64,000 nt of DNA from Coix lacryma-jobi var. lacryma-jobi (Eukaryota > Streptophyta > Magnoliopsida > Poales > Poaceae), in contig CM019823.1 in NCBI GenBank assembly GCA_009763385.1, positions 168,980,302 through 169,044,301 on the forward strand, written 5' to 3'. The notes under the pieces were generated by a model that was not told the DNA's origin, searched no databases, and saw only the letters and a program-made list of their open reading frames with translations. This document shows positions 54,461 through 64,000 of the stretch, piece after piece (the stretch's first letter is position 1; every line of letters starts with the position of its first letter). A program made the position numbers and the translations under genes.

Positions 54461-56862
54461 TCTACCATATTAAAGCACGATTTTTTTCTTCGTTTAGGCT
54501 CCCCTGCTGAGATAATCTTACTAAATCCACACCCACAAAACAAACTCCATAATAATCGATCATCCAGATTAGTTTCATAACCTTCTTTCTTCCTACCCAC
54601 TCAAAAAATCGCAGAATATCCTTAACGTCAAAAAATCGCACAATATCCCCAATTGACTTGCGCATGCACAAGCGTGCTCAGGAGGATGCCATCCGCGAGG
54701 CCGCCGTCCGCGCAGGTGAGGCCAACCGATCGCCGTGCGCGATCTCACGCCACGCTCACAAAGACGTCGTTCGCGATCCAAGCTGCGAGGTCGTCAAGGA
54801 TGATCCGAGGCCGTCGTCCGACTCCACGGACGCAGGCGAGGCCAGCCAATCGCCGTCCGCGATCTGAGACCGCCATCTGACTCCACGGATGCAGACAAGG
54901 CCGGCCAATCGTTGTTCGCGATCCGAGGCCGTCGTCCGACTCCACAGACGCAAGCGAGACTCAAGCATGTCAAAAAAAACTTCCATCGCCAAGCATGTGA
55001 GTCTGTCATCCGTCGTGCAGCGAGGCCGTCGTCTGCGTCCATCCACATGAGCCTCCACGCGCACGCCGTCGGTCGCGCCTCCACGCAAGCCGTGTGCGAT
55101 CCCACGTCGCGCTCACGAAGACGTCATCCACGATCCCACCTACGAGGCCGTCGTCCGCGATCCGAGGCCACCATCCGATTCCACGGATGCAGGCGAGGTC
55201 GGCCATTCATTGTCCGTGATCTAAGGCTGTCGTCCGACTCCACAGAGGCGAGACTTATGCACGCATGAAAAAAAATTTGTCGCCACGCACGCGAGCCCAT
55301 CATCCGCGTCCACGGACGCGAGCCTCCATGTGCACGCCACCAGTCACGTCTCCACGCAAGCGCCCCACGCATATGGCGCTAGAAAAACGCAGTCACGGTC
55401 TCTGGAGCGAGGTCGCCGTCTACCTCGACGCATGCGAGCCTCCACACGTACGCTGTTGGCCGCGACTCCACGCAAACACTTCACACGTACATCGCTACAG
55501 CAACGTGGCCGCCACCTCTAGAGAAAGTTAAACTATGAAAAAATCAACTTTGGTTGTTCATAATTAAAAAACGGCATGATAATTTTATTACCATCGTCTT
55601 GTAGATTCTTATCATCGAATGATGTTCTTCAATTACGAGAAGAGGATTAGGACACGCAACCCTCCAAAAAAGGTAATGTTTTTTTTTTTGTAACATGCAT
55701 TATTTCTCATGTTGCAATCATCAAGTTTGTAAGCAATAATATGTCAATATTATTATTAGTTTAAACTATTGCAACAATATTTTATTATCATCCACGAGTA
55801 TAAAATTATTCTTCTTCTTAAAGCATGACGAACATTAATTAATTTCATGTTTTATTTACAATTATTGCTATCTCTGTCATATTGAAAAATCATATGATTC
55901 TCGATGCCAGTAACATTAATTAAGAAAACTTTTTTTACCTTAAATCCTAAGCATCATATATAACGTAGCTGAGTAAGTTTTGTTACAATCCGACGGTGAC
56001 CACAGCCTACTCTTGAACACGACGCACGGAGAAAGGTACCATCACTCGTCGACTCTTGATCACGTTGCGCGGCGGGAGACTTCCAGACGAAAAAATGGGA
56101 ACGTCGTGGCACTCGCGGACACGGCTGAGGAACGGGCGGCCAAGGCTTGCCCCATCGAGGACACATTTGTGTGCGGGCATCCGTGCCACGTGCGCAAATG
56201 GCTTAGATTTTTTTCATGTGGATTGGCGCTCGCAGCCGCTGAAGACAAATCCGAGGAGAAGAAGGCGCCGACCGCTAGGGCGAAGCGGATCGACTCACTG
56301 CAGCGGGGGGGGGGGGGGTGGCCGGAATGCTATCCTTCGGTGATAGCTCCTTGGGAAAGCGCATGGTGAGGGACGTGTTGATGGGGAACGCATGGGCTAC
56401 TGCCTTCAAGGCGAAGAATTGCAGCACAGGTCCAGCCGCGGTCGCTCAATTGGAGCGGCGAAGGATAATTCATGCCCCAGCTGTGCTTCCCGATTTAGTT
56501 GAAGTAAAATTGTTTATTAATTTGATAAATTTCAGTTTAAGTTTACACTGCAGAATAATAGAGTTTATGCAAAGTTCTTTTTAGCATGTTCCAGAGCAAA
56601 ATAATGACCATGACATAAGAAATTCAATTGATTGACCATGAAATTTGACATGACTAAAAAATTAAAAATCTAGCAGATCTATAGATCCGAGCAAACGATA
56701 TATTAAATCTACTTTTATTGAGGTCATATATGGAGGCCAACGTAATGTGGATCGATTTGAATATAAATATTTTGGTTTATATGAATTGTTAGACTTTAAT
56801 GTTTTTGAGTGACACTCGTGGACTTAATATGGACCGTAGCGTTAGCACGGACAATATACTAG
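54461..56862 (+). mobile_element. Non-autonomous Helitron (2.4 kb)
   Basis: The 5' end is A|TCTACCATATTAAAGCACG. The 3' end is a GC hairpin (CCGTAGCGTTAGCACGG) followed after about 10 bases by CTAG|T. The flanking A and T agree with Helitron insertion between A and T, without target duplication. No Rep/helicase is encoded. The inside has a GC-rich tandem array (54680-55270), AT-rich stretches and a short GC-rich part (56040-56490) that may be a captured gene piece of unknown origin. It also carries a G run at 56306-56318. Confidence 0.75.
54680..55270. repeat. GC-rich degenerate tandem array within the Helitron
   Basis: Units of about 58-65 bp contain GATCCGAGGCCGTCGTCCGA, CTCCACGGACGCAGGCGAGG and CCAATCGCCGTCCGCGATC. 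The clearest copies begin near 54804, 54861 and 54919, and related ones at 55140-55260. Stops fall in all frames, so it is not a coding repeat now. Confidence 0.7.
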
Positions 56863-57535
56863 TGATGTCTAAGGCCTCAACTGGTTGATTTTAATGAAAA
56901 GCAACCAATTAAAAAAAATTATGCCAGTCCTTGTTCTACACCATCTGTAAATACCACTCCTTTATATATAATGAAAAAAAAATATAGGTAGGGGTCTTCC
57001 CTGCCGATTTGGTCAAAAAAAAAAATTATGCCGCCGGGCGCCGCGCACGCGAGGAGCTGAGCACGTCCGCCCAGCGCCTCTGCAGTTTTGCCCCACGCGC
57101 CGCGCCGTCCGCAAGGCCCGATCGATACACACTTCCGGTCCGCAAGGCCGGCCATCTAATACGGGCATACGGCCCGATGAAAGCAAAACAAAACGGATAT
57201 ATTCGCCGTCGAAATTTTTTCCAACCTGCAGGGCACCTGTATCTGCTCTGCTGCTGCTCAAGATCCCCGTGTCCCTGCTTCTTTCGAAGCCCAAATTTTA
57301 CCCACAGCTAGTGACACTAGTCTGAAACTGTTTATGCAGTTTGTTCCAAAACTACTGTATTTAATTAGGGTATGCAACATCACGAAAACGACGCGGCTTA
57401 TTACTATTATTATTCACTTGTAAGCTGCATCAGGTATCTAAACATGTCGGAAGCAGCAGTCTCCCTGTTGACCTTTCTCCTGTCTCGCCTCGTGACTTTC
57501 TTTGCTTCAATTCGAGAACTCGGCCGCGATAGGCT
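56863..57535. other. 3' flank of HDR copy 2
   Basis: It holds the expected 3' UTR of the leftward HDR copy 2 near 57350-57535. The rest is AT-rich then GC-rich DNA with no recognised gene. Open frames on both strands at 57009-57311 are overlapping shadows. Confidence 0.35.
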
Positions 57536-60500
57536 CTAGTGCTTGGGTGCTCCATCAAGCTCTCCACGCTTGATCTCAAACACCTTCTGCAGTGCGTCTT
57601 CGACGACCTGTGTACGACGCAGCAGGAATGTGGCGTCAGTTATGCTAGTCCAGTACAGCTGCGCGCTGAACACCGTACGTGATAACTGAAGCACAACACA
57701 AGTGCCGACCACAGATGGTGTCTACTGTCCACAAAAACAAGCTGCACGAAAACTAGACTTGCTCTGTTTTACCTTGTCTGGAGTGGAGGCACCAGAAGTA
57801 ACTCCAATTTTGATGGGTCCATGGGGCAGCCAGTTCTCTTTCTCAACGACCATGGCATCCTGTCAGGCACACCCAAATTCACTCAGAATCTATACATCTA
57901 CTATGCACTGTACTTGTTGCGGTCAAGTGCTTTTCTGGATCATTGGAACGTTGATATAATTCAAACAAACCAGTGTCCATTAGAGTAGTGTACCTTGGTC
58001 TTGTAGTTGATCTTGTTCCCCGGTCCGATCCTTTGCTCTCCGTCGATCCAGTAAGACGGGATACCGCTGCGTTCTCCGATTTCTAGCAGGTGAGAGGTGT
58101 TGCTGGAGTTCCATCCCCCAACAACCAGTATAAGGTCAACGTCGTCCTCCTTCACGAGCTTATACATTGCATCCTGCCTCACCTTGTTTGCCACCATAGT
58201 TCGTGTTATCAACAGTATAATCCATATAGGCAGGCGCAAAACTACAAAAGCACGAAATATTATGTGGCCCTTTGGGAGGTACCACAAAATTATACAGTAC
58301 CAAGCAGGCATCAAAGTTTGTGGCTATGCATACTGTATGACATATTTCTAAAAAAAAAGCACACTGTCTGACCAAACAAACAGGTAATCCTTATTATGGA
58401 GTTAAAATCGCACAGGGGAAAAAGGTTACCTGAGTGGCATTGCAAATGGTGTCGAACCTAATGAAGTGTTGATTAACACTCTCAATACCGTACTTGCGCA
58501 TCATAGTCTTCTTAAACAGAAGTCCTGAAAATGCATAGCAGTACTGTCAAATTTGGTATGGCTGCAAAAAAGCTTGGCAGCCACATACATGTGGAGCATC
58601 ATGGCCAATTCTTGATGAGAAATAAACTTACCGATTTCTTCAGTCTCTCCTTTCAGCATGGTTGTCTGATTTACAACACCCACTTTCTCCAAGTCAGAAT
58701 CAGGATCGAATCCTGAGGATATAGCATTTTTGAATTTCTGCAGTTGCAAGACATTTCCATAAGTTTGAGCTATTTCATCCTAAAATGCCGATAAAACCAT
58801 GACTATGTTAGTCCTTACCTCAAGAAGTTCTTCCTTTGTTGAGCTAGAACCGTCAAGTTGGCCTTGAAGGATGTAATCGCACACATACCTCGCCTATAAC
58901 ATTTGAAAAGGCTCTTTATATTTGGTCACATCAGGCAATACTGAGTGGGAAGGAAATTCTGGAACTACAACAGAAATGCAGGCTAATCAGATAAGTATAC
59001 TACCTCTGCTATGTTCTTCACAATGATGTACCTGTCTGCAAACGAGGCAGTAGCAGTAGTCTCTTCGTGGGAATATTTCCCATGGATGATAGAAGTATGA
59101 TCACCCTTCTGATGCCTTTCAATCATGTTCACGACCTAAGAATGAAGCACACTGTCCGTCAGCAAGATACGACACTGAATGGAGAAGGATTACTAACCAA
59201 AGAAGAACAGTGAGCAACCTAATTTGAGGCCAAGTGAAACAATTCAATGCAGTGTTTCGTCCAAAGGAAGCATACGTACCTTTGAGACCAAAGGGCAGGT
59301 GGTATCAACTATCTGCACATTCTTCTTGTTTAGCTTGAACATCTCATCCACGGAAGCTCCGAAGGCAGGAAACATGACAACATCTCCATCTTCAACAGCA
59401 TCCAGATCTTTAACGCCAGAAACAACTGGAATGATTTCTATCCCCATCTGTGTCAAATTCTGCAAATCCAAATTGATCATTGAACACTAGTTCTTGATGG
59501 TTGATGCTAAGCCACGCTGGCCCATTAACACGTGCTCCAGCATAAGCTAGTAACTTTAGTCGACATAAGCGTTTAAAATTCATGAATAAATTCTAATTAG
59601 GACCCACAACTTACAAAATTCCTTTGTAGTATTTCATATATTAACTTGGCAAACCGATTAATTTAAAAAGAGCGTACGAACTTTGGCCATTTTTAATGGC
59701 ATGTGTGCATAATTTATATGTACATTTAAAAGTTACTTTATACTATTCTTTGAAATGATAAATATGGGTAATTTAGATATAAATGTAGAGAATCTTTAAA
59801 TATAAATTTAGAGAATCACTTTAAGCCATTTTTAAAATAAGGCATGTGTCGAATTTAGATGAAAATGTTGGGGTTCATTTTATAATAATAGAGGTGGATA
59901 CTTATACATGGATTATGATTAATTTAAGTTATTTTCATAAAGATAAATATGGGTAGTTTAGATGTTGACTTGCGGTTAATCTAGACAATTAGATTTATTT
60001 CACAAAGGCAGACAAAGAGAATTTCCGCAGTCTTTATTTTTTGACGAGGCCCTACTACAAGTGCTTGTTGATCCTTAGGCTGTTTTAATTGAGCCTAGAA
60101 TTAAAACCAATGAGTCTATGGTAGAAACATGTACAAAAGATTATGTTCGACATGGGAGTTTGATCTTATATTTCATTGAGCTCAACGTCGATGAGAGCAG
60201 TCGGACAGCTCAAAAACAAGCATGAGTCGGGCCCAAGAAGATGGACGGGCCCAGAAGACCCAATAACCGCTGCTATGGTTTGGAGTGGGTTAACTGAATT
60301 AGGCCCATTAGAGGATAGCTGTCGGAGTGGGTCTAAATAGTTTCTTTTATTGCAACCGAAGAACTGATTTTTTTATTATGTATAAATAATAAATTGTAAT
60401 AGGCGGTGGCGAGCAAGCTATTGCCCTTGCTCGTGACTCGTGAGCCGTGACCAGATTGCGGATTACCTCCAATTCCATAGTATAGCTACCAGTACTATCT

Positions 60501-61155
60501 CTGTGTGTGATTCTGTGATCTCCACCAGGTGCTCGACGAAGCGTACCTTGCTGACAGTTGGGTTGTGAATGATCTGGTTGGTGAGCCAGATGCGGCGGTC
60601 GGGGAAGTGCTGGCGTGCCTCGTAGGCGAGCTGCACGGCGTCCTTGACGCCGAAGCAGAAGCCATACGCTTGGGCCAGCTTCACGGTCACCAGGCCTCCC
60701 TCGTCGGTGTACACACCGCCGCTCTGTTTCAGCTTCCCAAACAGCTCGCCTGCAGATGCATACTGTACACGCATGACGACGCATCGATCGACAGTGGGAG
60801 TTCGGGATGATGGCTGTTGTTGCCTGCCAGCTGCCGGTGACATATGGAAGTCGCGATATAGAAGGTTGGTGGAGTTGTTACTTTCGTACTGGAGGTCCAT
60901 CCGGCCCTGGATCTCCTCCTTGTGCCCGAAGCCCCTGCGGTGGTACTTGTCCTCGCGGGCGATCCCGCGGCGGAAGGCAATCTTGTCGAAGCCGGGATCG
61001 CCGGGGGATGCGGGGGGCGGGGAGACTCCGCTGCCGCCGCCGCCGCAGCAACGGACCGTGGACGGCGGGCCACGGGCGCAGCGCCACGGGGAGGAGTGCG
61101 CGGTGGAGTGGACCAAGCCGAAGCCCGAGATGGGACTAGGGAGGACGATCGCCAT
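57536..61155 (-). CDS. HDR: 4-hydroxy-3-methylbut-2-enyl diphosphate reductase, copy 2 (470 aa)
   Basis: Ten exons: 61155-60882, 60749-60547, 59459-59280, 59135-59004, 58893-58819, 58737-58632, 58524-58430, 58182-57994, 57859-57773, 57607-57536. Exons 3-7 and 9 have exactly the same lengths as in copy 1, and all phases agree, so the two are duplicates. The cluster cysteines are kept (C123 in AYGFCFG, C214 in TTCPLVSK, C351 in DTICNATQ), as are IHNPTVS, IHGKYSHEET, GGWNSSNTSHL and TSGASTPD. The transit region (MAIVLPSPISGFGLVHS) and the C-terminal end (RGELDGAPKH) differ from copy 1. The acceptor before exon 8 is weak (see findings). No stop or shift is seen, so it may be a working second reductase with its own expression pattern. 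Confidence 0.9.
59460..60546. other. Intron 2 of HDR copy 2 (1087 bp)
   Basis: This is the largest intron of the gene. It is AT-rich in the first half and shows short repeated words (TTTAGAGAATC-type, at about 59785 and 59810). I see no element with clear ends. In copy 1 the same intron is only 283 bp. Confidence 0.4.
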
Positions 61156-62142
61156 CTCGACGACGGTCGGCTGCCGATTGCGTCTGTTCGAGGAGTGAGG
61201 ACAGATTGCGTAGTCGGGACGCGCTCTCGTGGGCTTAAAACTCCGGCGGCGGTGCCGACATCCCATGCACGAAAGTTTGACGAGCATGGTTAAAAAAAAA
61301 ACACTTTCGGATGGTGGATGGTGAGGCTGAGGTGAGCGGATCTGTTCCTTGGCGTGCAGGTCGGGCAGCCCAGACCCGGCGGCCGCCGAGATCGTGTCGT
61401 TTGTGGCCACGCCGGTCGTCGGGAGTACGAGTACGGTTTAAAAATTGGAAGGGCCGCTTTCTTTTTTTTTTATCTGGGTACAACTTTGGACGCACACAAC
61501 TCACGTACACCACACGCACACACACGCGTGCGCGTCCGTACACACGCAAAGAAAGAGATTGGGAGACTCGCCGTCTCCAGTGCGCGGGAAACGCGCAGTA
61601 CCACTGAACGCGCACGCGTGCGTGTACCCTGCAAATTTCTAGATAAATTCAGAAAAGGTGCGAACACCAGAATTTGAACCCTAGTGGGTAGCGTCCCACT
61701 GGACAGACCTACCAGCGTGAGGTGAGCGAATCTGCACGTTGACTGACGTGCACATCCTCAATGGCCGCCCGGCCACGCCGAGGCGGCTGCTCGGCTGCGA
61801 GAGTAGTGTACCGTGAGTGACGAGCGCCCGGGCTCCAATTTCACGTGCCGGTCCCGTCAGAACTCGCTTGGCTTAGCCCAGCAGCCCAGGCCCAGGGGCT
61901 ATAGTGTGCCATGCCGACGCGCGATCGTGGTGGGCCGACCCATACCAACCAAATTGCAGTGGGCCGCCAATGTTTCGTGATCAGGTCCAGTGCTTGATAG
62001 GGCCGCTTGAAATGCCATGCGCCCACGGATTGAATTGAATCGAATTGGCCGAAGGTGAAAGCCCGCACACCTCACTTTTTCTTTTTGACAAAATCTGCAC
62101 ACCTCACTTTGAACAAGGCTATTTTCTCTTGATTATTCATTA
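61156..62142. other. Upstream region of HDR copy 2
   Basis: The promoter and leader of HDR copy 2 should lie here. A CA/CG-rich stretch (ACACACGCACACACACGCG) is at about 61509-61530. TTTGAACCCTAGTGGG near 61673 resembles a tRNA T-arm word, but no cloverleaf forms. No gene is seen. Confidence 0.4.
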
Positions 62143-62408
62143 CTCCCTCTGTCCCCCTCTGTCCCTGAAAGAAGCAATTCCTAGAATCCGTGCCGGTCAA
62201 ACTTTTTAAGCTTTGACTAACTTTATAGAAAAGAATAATAATATCTATGATATAAAATAGACATATTATGAAAATATATTCTATGATATATCTAATGATA
62301 TGAATTTGGTACCATCAATCTTGATAGTTTTTTTACAAATTCGGTCAAAGTTCAAAAAGTTTGACTTAAGACAACTCTAGAAATTGATTCTTTCGGGGAC
62401 GGAGGGAG
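62143..62408. mobile_element. Stowaway-type MITE (266 bp)
   Basis: The ends are CTCCCTCTGT and, inverted, GGACGGAGGGAG. TA lies on both sides. The left end has a short duplication (CTCTGTCCC twice). The inside is AT-rich. Confidence 0.85.
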
Positions 62409-62479
62409 TAGTTATTAGGGCACAAACTATGACCTACAGTTAGTCTATAAATACACATTTTTATGGCATAAAATTGATA

Positions 62480-62718
62480 CTCCCACCATTTTTTAAAGAG
62501 TCACAGTAGGTTTGTCTTAAGTTAAATATTCCTAACTTTCACTATCAATTTTTAAATAAATCTATGTAGTTTCCCAGTATGACGTATGTGAAAACATTTC
62601 ATGCTGAATCTAAAAACATGAACTTTATGTTGTCAACCAATACAAATTTTATAAAAATTGATGGTTGAAGTAGAATTTCTGACTTGGAACAAACGAAACA
62701 TGTGAAAGACGGAGGGAC
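62480..62718. mobile_element. Degenerate Stowaway-type MITE (239 bp)
   Basis: The ends are CTCCCACCATTTTTTA and, inverted, TGAAAGACGGAGGGAC, flanked by TA. It is more diverged than its neighbour. A lone MITE-like left end (CCTTCCATTCCAAAATATTT) follows at about 62746. Confidence 0.65.
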
Positions 62719-63262
62719 TATAATTAGATTCCTTGGATAAAACTCCTTCCATTCCAAAATATTTCAGTTTTTCATGTGTTCAACTTCTCTAACACTAACC
62801 AAATATCCAAAAAAAAAAAAAAATCTGTCGCAGTGTTTTGAGCAACTGTTGTTCGCAAATTGATTGGTGTTCTTTTCCTTAACAATCGCATTGTGGTTCG
62901 TTCTGTTATCCTAAAGCTTTCCTAGAATTTTTTAATTTTTTTGAAAACTTATAAATTCCGAATCCCGTATACATTTGTAATTGATTATGCTTGCTAAGAG
63001 TTTGAACAGAACTACTGCCCCAAATACCATAATTCTTTGTTTTAGACAAGATTGCTGCCAAACTTTTCAAAATTGTAACTACATAGTTTCAAGGCGCTTA
63101 GACAACATGCATATATTAATATAAACCTAGCTTAATAAAATTTATTTACTTGTGTTGATCTTTTCGATATATAACAGGAAACCATTGCCAAATTAAGATA
63201 TGTATTGGAGAATTTCAGCTGTCTAGAATAACAAAAATAAGGCATGTTTGGTTCGTGTCTAA

Positions 63263-63808
63263 GGGGGTGTTTAGTTGCCACACCAAAAACTTTTCAGCTA
63301 TCAAATCGAATGTTTGAACATATGTATGAAGTATTAAATATAGACTAAAAATAACTAATTAAAGAGATATTATTGCGATAACTTTACAAGACAGTTCTTT
63401 CAAGTCTAATTTGTCTATGATTTGATAATGTTGTGCTACAGTAAACATATGCTAATGACATATTATAGTCTTAATAAATTCGTCTCATTGTTTCTCGATG
63501 GCATATTTCCTCCATATCCATATTAGTTGTCGTTTAGGACAGCGACACAGTCTTAAAACACAATTTTAACCTCTTATTTTTACAAAAATATTTATGGGAA
63601 AGTGATATATGTATAAAAAAGTATTTTTCAAAATAAATCTATTTATATAATTTTCATATTTACGAACTTAGAAACTTAATAGTTTTTGATGATTTTATAT
63701 TTCCAATGTTTGACTCAAATCTTGTCTAAAACGACAACTAATATAGGTATGGAGGGAGCATATAATTTGTTTTTTATTAGTATATTCACTCATCAACTAA
63801 ACACCCCC
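63263..63808. mobile_element. MITE (GGGGGTGTTTAG ends) interrupted by another MITE
   Basis: The ends are GGGGGTGTTTAGTTGCC and, inverted, CAACTAAACACCCCC. The left part has the phrase GTGCTACAGTAAACATATGC of a common grass MITE group. A second element at 63507-63757 breaks it. Confidence 0.7.
63507..63757. mobile_element. Nested MITE (about 251 bp)
   Basis: The ends are TTCCTCCATATCCATATTAG and, inverted, CTAATATAGGTATGGAGGGA. Both arms hold AGTTGTCGTTT(A/T)(A/G)GAC. GCATAT lies on both sides (63501-63506, 63758-63763) as a possible target duplication. Confidence 0.7.
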
Positions 63809-64000
63809 ACTTTATCGTACTTAACATTTAGTAAATTGTAGCAAGTTATGGTCATATGTACGGCGCGGGCGCAGGCGCGGGCGCGTGGCAAGTTATGGTC
63901 ATGAACCAAACAATCCTTTAATTATGTAACTTTATTATCCCTAGCAGTCTTACATACGACACGTTGCGACACAGTTGCAACAGTTAACTAAATACACATG
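63809..64000. other. Right edge of the window
   Basis: It has a 15-bp direct repeat (GCAAGTTATGGTCAT at 63841 and 63888) around a GC-rich GGCGCGGGCGCAGGCGCGGG block. There is no gene. Confidence 0.4.

Noticed and set aside
56040..56490. Possible captured gene in the Helitron
   Set aside because: Short frames in this GC-rich part show no family resemblance that I can name, so a gene call is not supported.
60463..61410. 315-codon single-frame reading of HDR copy 2 start
   Set aside because: It reads through intron 1 by chance. Comparison with copy 1 places the start at 61155 and splice sites at 60882 and 60749.
61660..61710. tRNA-like word TTTGAACCCTAGTGGG
   Set aside because: No cloverleaf forms on either strand.

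Overview
The window is nuclear DNA of a grass (Poaceae), most likely a PACMAD/panicoid species. The reasons are spliced GT-AG host genes with GC-rich first exons, chloroplast-targeted proteins, a plant tRNA-Val, Tat-lineage Ty3/gypsy elements, Mutator-like elements (MULEs), Stowaway/Tourist-type MITEs and a plant-type Helitron. All exon structures were worked out by eye from reading frame and splice sites, with no homology search. Family names come from recognised motifs.

Layout. (1) 1-15,329 is a nest of two Tat-lineage Ty3/gypsy retrotransposons. The 3' part of element A (broken integrase, antisense accessory genes, polypurine tract, 1.43-kb 3' LTR) sits inside element B. Element B has a frame-broken protease/RT/RNase H/integrase, two tandem-repeat arrays, a long antisense gene with its own TATA box, and a 661-bp 3' LTR. 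(2) 15,330-20,536 holds a MULE transposase remnant, a small three-exon gene for a chloroplast, probably thylakoid-lumen, protein whose second intron carries a MITE, a 951-bp foldback element and a solo LTR, and then a tRNA-Val(CAC) gene. (3) 20,537-26,065 is a thicket of MITE-type and other inverted-repeat elements with a GC-rich low-complexity cargo. (4) 26,066-34,034 is a complete 16-exon gene for a leishmanolysin-like (M8) zinc metallopeptidase with C-terminal EGF-like modules. (5) 35,532-45,713 is one 10.2-kb MULE with ~226-bp terminal inverted repeats and a 10-bp target duplication. It carries an intact GRF-zinc-finger/coiled-coil/membrane-tail gene and a broken transposase interrupted by a 3.95-kb solo LTR and by copia LTR sequence. 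(6) 46,150-48,200 is a three-exon DUF266/GT77-type Golgi glycosyltransferase. (7) 48,851-61,155 holds two head-to-tail paralogues, both on the minus strand, of 4-hydroxy-3-methylbut-2-enyl diphosphate reductase (HDR/IspH), the last enzyme of the plastid MEP isoprenoid pathway. They have identical ten-exon structures and are separated by an RNase H pseudogene and Helitron sequence. (8) 61,156-64,000 is the upstream flank of the second HDR gene and a cluster of MITEs.

The host genes have no operon-like relationship. Their common theme is plastid and secretory housekeeping in a repeat-rich region. The most notable observations are the HDR tandem pair, the complete MULE with a GRF-membrane accessory gene, antisense genes inside both Tat elements, the intronic foldback sharing a motif with a nearby transposase remnant, and an LTR array of hairpins with a constant loop and changing stems.
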